Assembly: GCF_029953285.1 (NCBI RefSeq)
Contig: NZ_JASAOI010000068.1
Span: forward strand, 1-64,000
Source: Yinghuangia seranimata
Lineage (GTDB): Bacteria; Actinomycetota; Actinomycetes; Streptomycetales; Streptomycetaceae
Length of the DNA: 64,000 bases
Direction: 5' to 3'
In this document: piece after piece, positions 34,914-43,520 of the stretch
Layout of the letters: the number at the start of each line of letters is the position of its first letter
Position numbering within the stretch: the first letter of the stretch is position 1
The notes under the pieces: generated by a model
Databases searched by the model: none
What the model was told of the DNA's origin: nothing
Seen by the model: the letters and a program-made list of their open reading frames with translations, nothing else
Made by a program: the position numbers and the translations under genes

Positions 34914-37900
34914 TCATCCCGGGTCCTCGCCCGGCAGCACCATCCACAGCGTCTCCAGACGGAAAGGCAGCAACGCCGGACGGCCGTTCGGCGGCCGCAT
35001 GTACAGGCTGTCGCCCGCCATCGCCAGGTGCGCGACCGTGCTGGTCAACGGCTCGCCGTTGTACGCCGTCGCGGCCACCCGCACGGCGCTGCCGCGGTCC
35101 AACGCGTCCGCCAGCACCAGACAGTCCTCCGGCCCCAGCAACGGCGCCGCCTCCCGCAGCCGCGCCGCCTTCGCCGGCAGCACCGGCGCCGGCCGCGCCG
35201 CCCGCTCCAGCAACTCCGCCGCCCACTCCTGCCAGTCCTTCGACAGGTCCTCCGGCATCGGCAGCGCGACGGGCCAACTCCCCTGCCGCTCCGACGACTC
35301 CGCCCGGAACTCGGCGGGCCGCTCCACCAGCGCGCTCCCCGTCTCCGTCTCCGCGGCCGGCGCGTACCCCGCCCGCCGCATCGCCGCGACCGAAGCCTCC
35401 AACGGCTCCGCCGACAACAGCACCGTCGGCGCGATCCGCCGCAACCGCAGCGCGGACAACGCCCGGTGGTGCAGCAACTCCGTGACGAGGGCCTCGTCGT
35501 CGGAATAGACCACACACGCCGCGGGCGCCGCGCGCACCCGACCGTACCGGCGGCCCACCGCGTGGATCAGGTACTCCAACGGCTGCGGCAACTCCCCGAC
35601 GGCCACCTCCGCCAACTCCGCCAACAACCCGGCTGCGGTCCCCCCGGCATCCAAATGCCGCCGCACCGACGCCTCCCCGAACCGCCACACCCGCGCCCGG
35701 CCCTGCGTCTCGGCGTTCGCACACCCGTTCAACAACCGCGCCAACTCCACGGCAGGCGCCCCCGCGACAACCACCGTCAAATCCGCCTGAAACCGCGCCC
35801 GCCGCACCGCGGGAGGCAACAACTCCTCAGCGGCTGCCAACAACGCCGCCGCACTGTGCTGAACGGCGACCCCACCCCCAAGCGCCGTCAACGCCCCGTC
35901 GGCCACCAACCCCAACGCCGTCGCCTCAGCCAACGCCGCCACGGTGAACGCGACAGCGTCGAACCGCCCGCGATACGCATACTCAAGCTCCTCAGCGGCG
36001 TCGCGACAGTCGGGGCAGTCACAGGGCGCGGTGAGAGAGAGATCGGCCCCAAGCCGCAGCAGGTCGACCGACCCAGCCGCCGAATCCCCCGCAGTCGAGG
36101 GCACCTCCGACGAGCGGCCCGCACCCGACGCCCCAGCGTCGCCCCCGATGCCGGAGGCGGGGACCGAACCGGGTTCCGAAGCAACGGAATCAGCAGAGCC
36201 GGACGCCGCACGCGCGGCGTCGCGGCCGACCGACGAACCGGCCAGGTCGGACGCCGCAGCTGTGGGCCGACCTGCAGGCGTACCCGGTAGACCAGCCGCA
36301 GCAGGGGCCGCGCGCGAAGCGTGGCGGTCGACCGACGCGGAGGGGGCACCGGGCGCTGCGCCATCGCCATCGTCGGGAGCCAAGTGCGCCGAGGCCGCGA
36401 TCAGAGGCGCAGCGTACTGCGCGTCGCGGCCTCCCGCCGGTGCCGACGGACCGCTGGGAGCACCTTCCGCTGCCTCAGCCTCCGTTGCCGCCCCGCGCGC
36501 AGCGTCGCGGGCGATCGGTGGGACGGCCGGATCGGGCTCCGTAGCGGTGGAGTCGCCCGAAGGCGCGCCTGTTAGGCCCGTCGCAATAGCGGCCGCGCGC
36601 GAAGCGCCGCGGGCGACCGTCGGGGAGGAGGCGGGGGGAGCTGACGCTCCGCCGTCGTCGAGGCCCGTCGGCGTCGACAAGGCGCTCGAACAGCGCTCCG
36701 CCACCCCGGTCTCCGCGTCGCCCGCCCCGCGCGCAGCGTCGCGGCCATCGGGCGGCGCGCCACGTGAACCGCCTTCGCCTGCCAAGCCCTCGCCCTGCTG
36801 TGCCGAGGGGGCACCGACCGCTGCGGCATCGTCGGCATCAACGGCCGTCGGCGCCGGCAGACCGCCGGGACCGCCCTCCACTGCCCCGGCCTCCGCGTCG
36901 CCCGCCCCGCGCGGGGCGTCGCGGTCGGCAAGCCGCAGAGCGCCTGAACCGGTTTCGTCCGCCTCTCCCTCAACGCCCTTCGCCGCAGCCGGCGCCATGT
37001 TCGAGGCACCGCGGTCAGCACGGCCTGGCAGCGTCGGGCCGGTCCGTTCGTCGGAGAGGGGGTGGCGGGCGGGGACGGGGACGGTGGCGACGAGTTCTCG
37101 GTGTGGTGGGTCCGGGGGGTGGTGGGGGTCCGGGTCGGCGACGATCTCGTCGAGGCCTTGGCGGAAGGGGGTTGGGCAGATCCAGGCCACGCAGCGGGCC
37201 AGTGCCGTGGTGTCGGTGACTGCGCGGTCGGGGTTCTGGGTTCCCAGGGTTCGGAGGAGGGCGCCGCGGGCGACGAGGGCCAGGCCGCCGTGCCGTGAGG
37301 TGCCGGAAAGCGGGGCCGGGGGGCGGGATTTCGGCGGGGTGGTGGATACCGTCTCGAGGAGCGGGCTCGCGGCGGGGGTGTGTGCGGGCGGCGTGGCCGT
37401 GGAGTTCAGGACGTCCAGCGTCGGGGCGTCCGGCATCGTCACCCAGCCTCGGACCAACGCCAGCAGCCGCGCGGCCGGTTCGTTGTCGAGCCACTCGTCG
37501 TACGTGCGGGTCGGCAGGACCTGTCCGCGTTCCTGGTCGGCGACCACCAGCCCCGCCGACTCGACGACGTGCAGCCACAGCCGTACCGCGGCCTCGTCGC
37601 AGGCCAGTTCGCGGGTCAGGCGGCGCAGCTCCCGTACGCCGACGCCGCCGCTCTTGAGCAGTTGGGGCGGGCTCACCGCGCAGGTGTGCAGCAGGCGGGT
37701 CGCCTGGTCGAGCGCGGCCGCGGCGGCCGCGGCGGAGGCCCCGAGCACCGCCGCCCGGTCGACGGGCGCGGTCGGAACGTCCGGCGGCCGCGCCTCGAAC
37801 GGAACGCGGTAGTCGTCGCCGCGCAGCGCCAGCGCGACCTCGCGCGGCATCATCTCCCAGCCGTCGCCGGTCGGCAGCAGCAGGCCGCGGCGGCGCAGCC

Positions 37901-38663
37901 GGGCGTAGCCGTCGACGTTCGCCGGGTTCGCCGCCCGACGCCGGTAGTAGCCCCAGTCGGCGCTGGGGTCGCGGCGGATGCCGACCTCGGTCAGCTCCTC
38001 GAGCGCGGCGCGGGCCGGCGGATCGAGGCGGGACGCGACGCGCCGCACCACGTCGGGGTCGGCCAGCAGCCGCGCGGCGAGGGCCGCGTTGTCGTCCTTG
38101 CGGCCCGCCGGGAGGCCGCCCAACTCTCGGACGATGGCCTGGAGTTCCTCGGGCCGCTGGCCGAGCAGCAGGCCGTACGCGGGTGCGCCGAGCCCGAGCG
38201 GCAGCGGGAACACCGACGCCGATCCGGGGTGCAGGCGGATCCGACCGTCCTCGGGCCAGGCCAGCACGCGAGCAGTCAACGCGTCCAGTGCGGGGGCGAG
38301 TTCGTGGACCTCGGCGTGGTGCGCGCCGCCGACGAGACTGAGGAGCGCGTCGGGGTCGACGACCACAACGGGGTCGTCGTCGAGCCGCGGACCGGCCTCC
38401 CGCCCGATGCGCGCCGCACCGCCGGGTGGCCGCTCTTCAGCGACGGCCCACAGCACTTCGAGGAGCTGGAGTTCGCCGCGACTGAGGAACGAGCAGCCCA
38501 ACAGGGCGGTTTCGGGGTCCGCCAGGCACACGGCGAGGTGACGCAAGGTGGTCGGCCGCGGGAACTCGGGCACCGTCGGAGTGGTGGTGACGATGTGCGC
38601 GAGGTCGGGTGCGGAGAGCGAAGCGAGGTACACCGCGAGCGAGTCGGTGGTGGACAGCGTCAC
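34914..38663 (-). CDS. Giant helicase-associated (Helicase_C_3, XPB/Ssl2-like) protein with low-complexity insert
   Basis: The protein has 1249 residues from a GTG at 38663; an upstream in-frame ATG at 38858 adds non-conserved sequence. N-terminal SLAVYLASLSAPDLAHIVTTTP and FLSRGELQLLEVLWAVAEE, and C-terminal RARFQADLTVVVAGAP, VWRFGEASVRRHLDAGGTAAGLLAEL and ACVVYSDDEALVTELL, are those of streptomycete helicase-associated proteins. Those are about 750-850 residues; the excess is an Ala/Gly/Asp-rich region at ~530-870 with repeated RDAARGAGDAE-like units. A CDCPDC motif follows. I see no Walker A or B motif, so it is probably not a helicase by itself; the role may be in DNA repair or transcription. 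Confidence 0.8.
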   Translation of the reverse strand: MTLSTTDSLAVYLASLSAPDLAHIVTTTPTVPEFPRPTTLRHLAVCLADPETALLGCSFLSRGELQLLEVLWAVAEERPPGGAARIGREAGPRLDDDPVVVVDPDALLSLVGGAHHAEVHELAPALDALTARVLAWPEDGRIRLHPGSASVFPLPLGLGAPAYGLLLGQRPEELQAIVRELGGLPAGRKDDNAALAARLLADPDVVRRVASRLDPPARAALEELTEVGIRRDPSADWGYYRRRAANPANVDGYARLRRRGLLLPTGDGWEMMPREVALALRGDDYRVPFEARPPDVPTAPVDRAAVLGASAAAAAAALDQATRLLHTCAVSPPQLLKSGGVGVRELRRLTRELACDEAAVRLWLHVVESAGLVVADQERGQVLPTRTYDEWLDNEPAARLLALVRGWVTMPDAPTLDVLNSTATPPAHTPAASPLLETVSTTPPKSRPPAPLSGTSRHGGLALVARGALLRTLGTQNPDRAVTDTTALARCVAWICPTPFRQGLDEIVADPDPHHPPDPPHRELVATVPVPARHPLSDERTGPTLPGRADRGASNMAPAAAKGVEGEADETGSGALRLADRDAPRGAGDAEAGAVEGGPGGLPAPTAVDADDAAAVGAPSAQQGEGLAGEGGSRGAPPDGRDAARGAGDAETGVAERCSSALSTPTGLDDGGASAPPASSPTVARGASRAAAIATGLTGAPSGDSTATEPDPAVPPIARDAARGAATEAEAAEGAPSGPSAPAGGRDAQYAAPLIAASAHLAPDDGDGAAPGAPSASVDRHASRAAPAAAGLPGTPAGRPTAAASDLAGSSVGRDAARAASGSADSVASEPGSVPASGIGGDAGASGAGRSSEVPSTAGDSAAGSVDLLRLGADLSLTAPCDCPDCRDAAEELEYAYRGRFDAVAFTVAALAEATALGLVADGALTALGGGVAVQHSAAALLAAAEELLPPAVRRARFQADLTVVVAGAPAVELARLLNGCANAETQGRARVWRFGEASVRRHLDAGGTAAGLLAELAEVAVGELPQPLEYLIHAVGRRYGRVRAAPAACVVYSDDEALVTELLHHRALSALRLRRIAPTVLLSAEPLEASVAAMRRAGYAPAAETETGSALVERPAEFRAESSERQGSWPVALPMPEDLSKDWQEWAAELLERAARPAPVLPAKAARLREAAPLLGPEDCLVLADALDRGSAVRVAATAYNGEPLTSTVAHLAMAGDSLYMRPPNGRPALLPFRLETLWMVLPGEDPG
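35960..37060 (-). repeat. Degenerate RDAARG-type coding repeats inside the helicase-associated protein
   Basis: Units containing GRDAARGAGDAE, RDAPRGAGDAEAG and RDAARGAATEAE recur about every 50-60 residues. The matching DNA core ccgcgcgcagcgtcgcgg is seen near 36498 and 36722, with variants near 36208 and 36905. Similar cores appear in scpB (near 54680 and 54770). Confidence 0.7.
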
Positions 38664-38860
38664 CCGTCCAGACTGCCAGAAGCCCCGGAGGGGTTGGCAG
38701 TTTCGGCGGGGTGGCGCAGGGGTGGCGCTCTGCGAAACGGCGGACGCCACGACCGCTTTCGACGACCCGAGTTGCAGGTGCGCCGGATGCGCCGGGACGG
38801 GCGGAGCGCGCTTCCAGGTGCCGTCACACGTGCGCGGCGGGCAGTCGTTGAGCCGCATCG

Positions 38861-39480
38861 TCGACGAGACGCGCGGAACGCACCGCGCTCCCGGACGGCG
38901 ACTGCTGGACGCCCGCCGAGGCCATGGCGGCGGGCGGATCCGGGTGCCGCCGCGCGCGTCCAGCGGGCAGCCGTTCAGCCGTGTGCCTGGCCGCCGACCT
39001 CACGGCGCACTTTGCACGGCGAAGCCCTCGGAACGCGCCCGGCTCCCGACGGCAGCTGCTCGCCCCGCGCCAGGGCCACGGCGACCGGCCGGTCCAGGTG
39101 CAGTCGCGCGCGAAGGGCGGGGCGCCGTTCGGCCGCGTCGGCGACGAGACGCGCGGAACCCACCAGGCTCCCTGGCGGCGACTGCTAGGCGCTCGCCGAG
39201 GCCACCGCGGCGGGCGGGCCCGGGTGCCGCCGCACGCGAAGGGCGAGCAGCCGTTCGGCCGTGTGCCTGACCGCCGAACTGACGGCGCGCTGCGCGTGCG
39301 GCGAGGCCCTCGGAATGCACCGGGCTGCCGACGGCGACTGCTAGCGCCGCGCCAGGGTCACAGCAACGGGCCGGTCCGGGTGCCGCCGCGCGCGAACGGC
39401 CGGCAGCAGTTCGGCCGCGTCGTCGCCCAGGCGCGCGCAACACACCGGGCTCCGGGCGGACCACAGCCGGGCCGGCGCCG
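38861..39480. repeat. Non-coding tandem-repeat array, 280-bp unit with sub-repeats
   Basis: The blocks acgagacgcgcggaac (38863, 39143), cgggtgccgccgc (38941, 39221) and ccgttc.gccgtgtgcctg (38971, 39251) recur at 280 bp. A shorter core starting ggaa.gcaccg..ctcc occurs at 38875, 39030, 39155, 39312 and 39437, with alternating spacing of about 155 and 125 bp. Reading frames across it exist on both strands but third-base GC is not raised as in true genes here, so I treat it as non-coding. It fills the space between the helicase-associated gene start and tyrA. No gene is seen from 38664 to 39853. Confidence 0.8.
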
Positions 39481-39853
39481 AGGCCACCGCGGCAAACGAT
39501 CGCGCGGCACACGGTGTTGCGCGGCCGAACCGTTTTCCGCGCCCTCGCCGCGGTCGGCGGCGTCGCCACGGCCGACGCGACGGTCACCAGCCACCATTCG
39601 CGTGCGCGGCATGTCGCGCAGCCGAATGCGTGTGCGGCGGAATCCCCTTCCGTCGCACTCGCGTGTGGTCAGTCTCGGCAGGTGCCGCGGCCGCACGACG
39701 CCCGATCCCAGTCGGCCCCAGCAGCCGTCCCGCCGAACCGCAACGGCACGCCGGCTGCCGACCGCGTCCCGAGGGCGGCCTCGCGCCGAGGCGGGCCTCC
39801 ACCGACGGGGCCGCACGTCGGCTTCGCCTGGGGCCCGCCCGCGCCGGGGGCGT

Positions 39854-40939
39854 TCAGCGCTGGACGTTCCACCCCTTGCGCCGCAGGTCCACCACGAGGC
39901 CGTCGGCCGCCGCCGGGTCGACGCTGAGTTCGACGAGGCCCGCCGGGCGGCCCGGCGAGTGGTCGATGCTGATGTCCTCGATGTTGACGCCGGAGCTGCC
40001 GACGTCGGCGAACAGCCGTGCCAGTTCGCCCGGCTGGTCGCCCACCACGACTGGGATGGCCTCGTACCGCGCGGCGGGGGCGCCGTGCTTGCCGGGGATC
40101 CGGGCGTGGCCGGCGTTGCCGCGCCGGAGGATGCCGTTGATGCCTTCGCTGCCGACCTGGCGCTTGGCCTCGTCCTCGGCGGCGAGGGCGCGCAGGGCGG
40201 TGACGGTGTCGTTGAGGTCGTCGGCGAGGCCGGCCAGCACGTCGGCGACGGCCGTGGCGTTGGCGCCGAGGATCTCGAGCCACAGCCGCGGGTCGGAGCC
40301 GGCGATGCGGGTGACGTCGCGGACGCCCTGTCCGGCGAGCCGGGTCGCGGTGTCGGCGGCGTCCTCGAGCCGGGCGGCCATGAGCGCGGACACCAGGTGC
40401 GGCGCGTGCGAGACGAGCGCCACGGCGTGGTCGTGGGCGCGAGGCTCCATCACCACCGGGACGGCCCGGCACAGCGCGACCATCTCCAGCGCGCGGTTGA
40501 GCGTCTCGGTGTCGGTGTCGCGCGCGGGCGTGAGCACCCACGGGCGGCCGTCGAACAGGTCGGCGCGCGCGGCCAGCGGTCCGGAGCGTTCGCGGCCGGC
40601 GAGCGGGTGGCCGCCGATGTAGCGGGTGACGTCGCAGCCGAGCGCTTCTATGTCGCGCAGCGGCTGCTCCTTGACGCTGCCGACGTCGGTGTAGCTGTGC
40701 GCGAGGCCCGCGTCCTGGCACTCCTTGAGCGTCGCCGCGATGCGCGCCGGCGGAACGGCGAGCACGGCGAGGTCGACGGGCGCGGGGGGCGCCTCGTCCA
40801 GCCCGGCGCCGAGCGCGGCCGCGGTGCGGGCGGCGGTGGGGTCCGCGTCACGCAGGTACACGGTGGTCCCGCGCGCGGTGAGCGCGAGCGCGACCGAGGT
40901 CCCGATGAGGCCGGTGCCGACCACGGCGGCGGTACGCAT
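39854..40939 (-). CDS. tyrA: Prephenate dehydrogenase with ACT domain
   Basis: This 361-residue enzyme makes 4-hydroxyphenylpyruvate from prephenate with NAD+ in tyrosine synthesis. MRTAAVVGTGLIGTSVALAL is the Rossmann NAD site, YIGGHPLAGRERSGP carries the catalytic His region, and HAPHLVSALMAARL is typical. Residues ~285-361 (AIPVVVGDQPGELARLFADVGSSGVNIEDI) form an ACT domain for feedback control. The ATG at 40939 (GGAG upstream) is used; a longer frame to 41026 is not supported. In streptomycetes I remember this gene next to cmk; here 9 kb intervene. Confidence 0.92.
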   Translation of the reverse strand: MRTAAVVGTGLIGTSVALALTARGTTVYLRDADPTAARTAAALGAGLDEAPPAPVDLAVLAVPPARIAATLKECQDAGLAHSYTDVGSVKEQPLRDIEALGCDVTRYIGGHPLAGRERSGPLAARADLFDGRPWVLTPARDTDTETLNRALEMVALCRAVPVVMEPRAHDHAVALVSHAPHLVSALMAARLEDAADTATRLAGQGVRDVTRIAGSDPRLWLEILGANATAVADVLAGLADDLNDTVTALRALAAEDEAKRQVGSEGINGILRRGNAGHARIPGKHGAPAARYEAIPVVVGDQPGELARLFADVGSSGVNIEDISIDHSPGRPAGLVELSVDPAAADGLVVDLRRKGWNVQR

Positions 40940-41157
40940 GACGAGCTCCGTTGCAGCGGGGAGGCCACATCGGGACCGGCCTGGTCCGGGCGGCATCCGG
41001 CGGAATGCGGGGGCGGCACGACACACTGGGGCGCCGTCGTCCCCAGGCTATCCGCCCGACCCCGAACGGCCGGGCCACCGCCCACATGCCGAACGCAGCG
41101 GCGCGCCGGGCAGGACCGGACGGGCGGGGCGAGCACGGTTGGGCCTGGCTGGCCGGG

Positions 41158-41208
41158 TTGAGCCGGGGGGTTGAGCCGGGGGGTTGAGCCGGGGGGGTTG
41201 AGCCGGGT
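41158..41208. repeat. Short tandem repeat of 13-14 bp in the tyrA upstream gap
   Basis: The unit ggttgagccgggg occurs about four times (ttgag at 41158, 41171, 41184, 41198) and runs into ggctgggctgg repeats. It lies in the 411-bp gap between tyrA and the 41-kb paralogue, in which no gene is seen. This looks like simple slippage expansion. Confidence 0.75.
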
Positions 41209-41350
41209 GGACGGGGCTGGGCTGGGCTGGCCTGGGAAGGGTCGGGCTTGGCTGGCTGGGCTGCCGAGCGTCGGCCGTGCGGGACCGCAAACGCTCCGGT
41301 CCGAGGCCGCCACACTCGCCCCCGGCTCCCGGGCGCCCAGCGCGGGCCCG

Positions 41351-43510
41351 TCAGCCTTCCGCCGCCGGCTCCCCCTCCGCGAACGGGTTGAGCTCGAGCC
41401 AGCGCCGTCCGATCTCCTGGTAGTACACCTCGTCCCACGCCGAATGCCGCAGCACGTCGTCGAGGACCGGGTACGGGGCGAGCCTGCGCCGGTCGCTGAC
41501 CATGTCCTGGGCGAGGATCCGCAGCGGTTTGGCCGGGTCCTTCTCCAGCGTCAGCACGACCCGCACCACGCGTTCGAACAGGTGTCGGACGGCCTGGGGG
41601 TCGACGCCCGCCTCGACCAGCCGGTCGCCGTACCGGACGGGGTACAGCAGCGTGTGCCGCACGGCGTGCCGCTCGCGTTGGGACCAGCGCGGCGCGTCGT
41701 CGAGGCGCCGCGGCAGGTGCTCGACGACGTACGGCATGAGCCGTATGTCGGCCAGCTCCAGCGCGGCGGCCAGCGCGACGATGTCCTCGACGAACGCCAC
41801 CGCGCGCTCGGCTCCCCCGTCGGCGACCTGGTCGGCGGCGAACTTGAGGGCGTCGATGTCCTCGTCGTAGACGCCCCTGTGCTTCCAGCGCTCGTGTTCG
41901 GCGGTCCCCGCGCTGGGCGGCGGCGCGTCGGGACGGTCCGGGAGCGCGGCGCCGACGGTCTGCGCGGCAGGCGCGGAGCGCCGGGGGAAGGCCTCCGGTT
42001 CGCCGCTCAGGGCGTCGTCGTCGAAGGCCGGCACAGCTGCCGTATGGAGACCGGTGGCCTCCGTGAGGTCGGACTCGGGTGCGGGCTCCACCCCGCGGCC
42101 GACGTCAGCGTCACGTGCCCCGTCCTGGCGTGGCAGTGGGCCCCGCCCGCCGTCCGGGCCGGTCTCGTCGCCACTCGCCGCGCCGTCGCCCGGTCCCCGT
42201 CCCGGTTCCGGCCCCCGTCCCGGCCCCGGCCCCGGCTCCGGCTCCGGCCCTACCGCCCCGCCCTCGTCGTCCCCCACCCGCTTGTCGAAGAACGCGAACG
42301 TCGACGACTCGTCCCCACGCCCGCCGCCCCGCTCCGCGTACGCCTCGGCCTCCGCCTCGTCCCATTCCAGGTCGTCGAACGCCGTCGGGCCGACCCGGAG
42401 CGGCTCGGGCGCCCGCACGAGCCCGGCCGCGCGCAGTCTCGCCGTCCGCTCCAGCGGATCCACCGGTCCGTCGTCGTCGGCGGGCTCGTCCGGCGTCGTG
42501 TCGAAGCCGGACTCGACGGCCTCGTGCACCCGGTCGACGGCCTCAGCCGCGAGCGCCGCGTCCGTCGCGATGCCGCCCGACCAGCCGGCCGTCGTGCCCG
42601 ACGCGGCCGCGAACCGGTCGCGGATCTCGACGGCGCGGTCGTACGGCGGCATGCCGCGCACCGACTGCAGCCCGGTCAGCAGCGGGTACATCGTGTCCCA
42701 GTCGCTGTCGGCGTACCGGCGCACCATGAGGTCGGCGGCCACCCGGAACACGTCGGTCCGCGCCTCGGCGTCGGGGTCGATGCGGTGGCGGCCGCTCCAC
42801 AGCCGCGACGGCCAGCGCGGCACGACCACGAACCGGGGCCGCCCCGTGTCGTCGGCGGTCTCGTACGTGGAGAACGTGAGCGGCCCCGGCAGCGGCACAG
42901 TGATCAGGTCGAAGAGCCCCCACAGCAGCCCCACCGGGTCGCCGCCCGTGTCGGCGGTACGCAGCGAGAACCCCATCGTCGGGCGGCGCAGCACCGCGGC
43001 GAGCACGACCGCCAGCGCGTCGCCCTGTTCGCGGGCCGCGTCGCGGAGCGCGAACGCCCGTTCGGTGAGCGCGTCGTCGAGGATCTTCGCCGGGACGCGG
43101 GCCAGCCGGCGCCCCACCGGGATCTCGCCGAGCGCGGGCTGCCCCGCGCGCCACGACCAGCCGTCGAGGGCCAGCACCGCGTGCGGGGTGAGCGCGGCGC
43201 GGGTGCCGAGCAGGACGTGGGCGTTGTTGCCGAGCCGGCCCTGTTCGAACTCGGCGGCCACGCGGTGCACGACGGCCGCGTACGCGTCGACGTGCACCAG
43301 CGAGGTGCTGGTCAGCGGGGCCCCGTCGCCGCCGAACTCGGCGGCGACGGAGTCGGCCAGGTCGGGCCCCAGCCGCGCGAGGTCCGCGACCGGCAGGGAG
43401 GTCGCGGCCGGGCCGAGGCCCTTGCGTCCGAACAGGTCTTGGCGCTGCCACCGGTAGACGATCTGGTGCAGCGGCTGGCGGGTCGTCGTCGCGCGGGTGG
43501 AGCCCTCCAT
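41351..43510 (-). CDS. Large protein of unknown role, paralogue A
   Basis: The protein has 719 residues, with GAGGGG before the ATG. The N-terminal domain (~10-230) shares with paralogue B the patterns IVYRWQ.QDL.GR.GLGPAAT, LLWG.FDLI and FSTYETADD.GRPRFVVVPRWP. The C-terminal domain (~575-719) ends VYYQEIGRRWLELNPF, again like B. Between them (~340-560) lies an acidic, Pro/Gly-rich linker (GPEPEPGPGPGRGPEPG). I do not recognise either domain securely; GTPase-associated proteins of actinobacterial conflict or regulatory systems are one possibility. No GTPase gene is adjacent. It starts 10 bases after the stop of B, so they form one operon. Confidence 0.7.
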   Translation of the reverse strand: MEGSTRATTTRQPLHQIVYRWQRQDLFGRKGLGPAATSLPVADLARLGPDLADSVAAEFGGDGAPLTSTSLVHVDAYAAVVHRVAAEFEQGRLGNNAHVLLGTRAALTPHAVLALDGWSWRAGQPALGEIPVGRRLARVPAKILDDALTERAFALRDAAREQGDALAVVLAAVLRRPTMGFSLRTADTGGDPVGLLWGLFDLITVPLPGPLTFSTYETADDTGRPRFVVVPRWPSRLWSGRHRIDPDAEARTDVFRVAADLMVRRYADSDWDTMYPLLTGLQSVRGMPPYDRAVEIRDRFAAASGTTAGWSGGIATDAALAAEAVDRVHEAVESGFDTTPDEPADDDGPVDPLERTARLRAAGLVRAPEPLRVGPTAFDDLEWDEAEAEAYAERGGGRGDESSTFAFFDKRVGDDEGGAVGPEPEPGPGPGRGPEPGRGPGDGAASGDETGPDGGRGPLPRQDGARDADVGRGVEPAPESDLTEATGLHTAAVPAFDDDALSGEPEAFPRRSAPAAQTVGAALPDRPDAPPPSAGTAEHERWKHRGVYDEDIDALKFAADQVADGGAERAVAFVEDIVALAAALELADIRLMPYVVEHLPRRLDDAPRWSQRERHAVRHTLLYPVRYGDRLVEAGVDPQAVRHLFERVVRVVLTLEKDPAKPLRILAQDMVSDRRRLAPYPVLDDVLRHSAWDEVYYQEIGRRWLELNPFAEGEPAAEG

Positions 43511-43520
43511 GACTACCCCT

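Noticed and set aside
34914-38663. An active DNA helicase
   Set aside because: No Walker A or DExx motif is visible; only helicase-associated domain patterns are present.
38924-41161. Long plus-strand frame and a 195-residue minus-strand frame through the 39-kb repeats
   Set aside because: They run through a tandem repeat and antisense to tyrA. Third-base GC in the minus frame is about 76% in the stretch I counted, well below real genes here, and no motif is seen.
41158-41208. CRISPR-like short repeat
   Set aside because: Units are 13-14 bp with no spacers and no cas genes; it is a simple sequence expansion.
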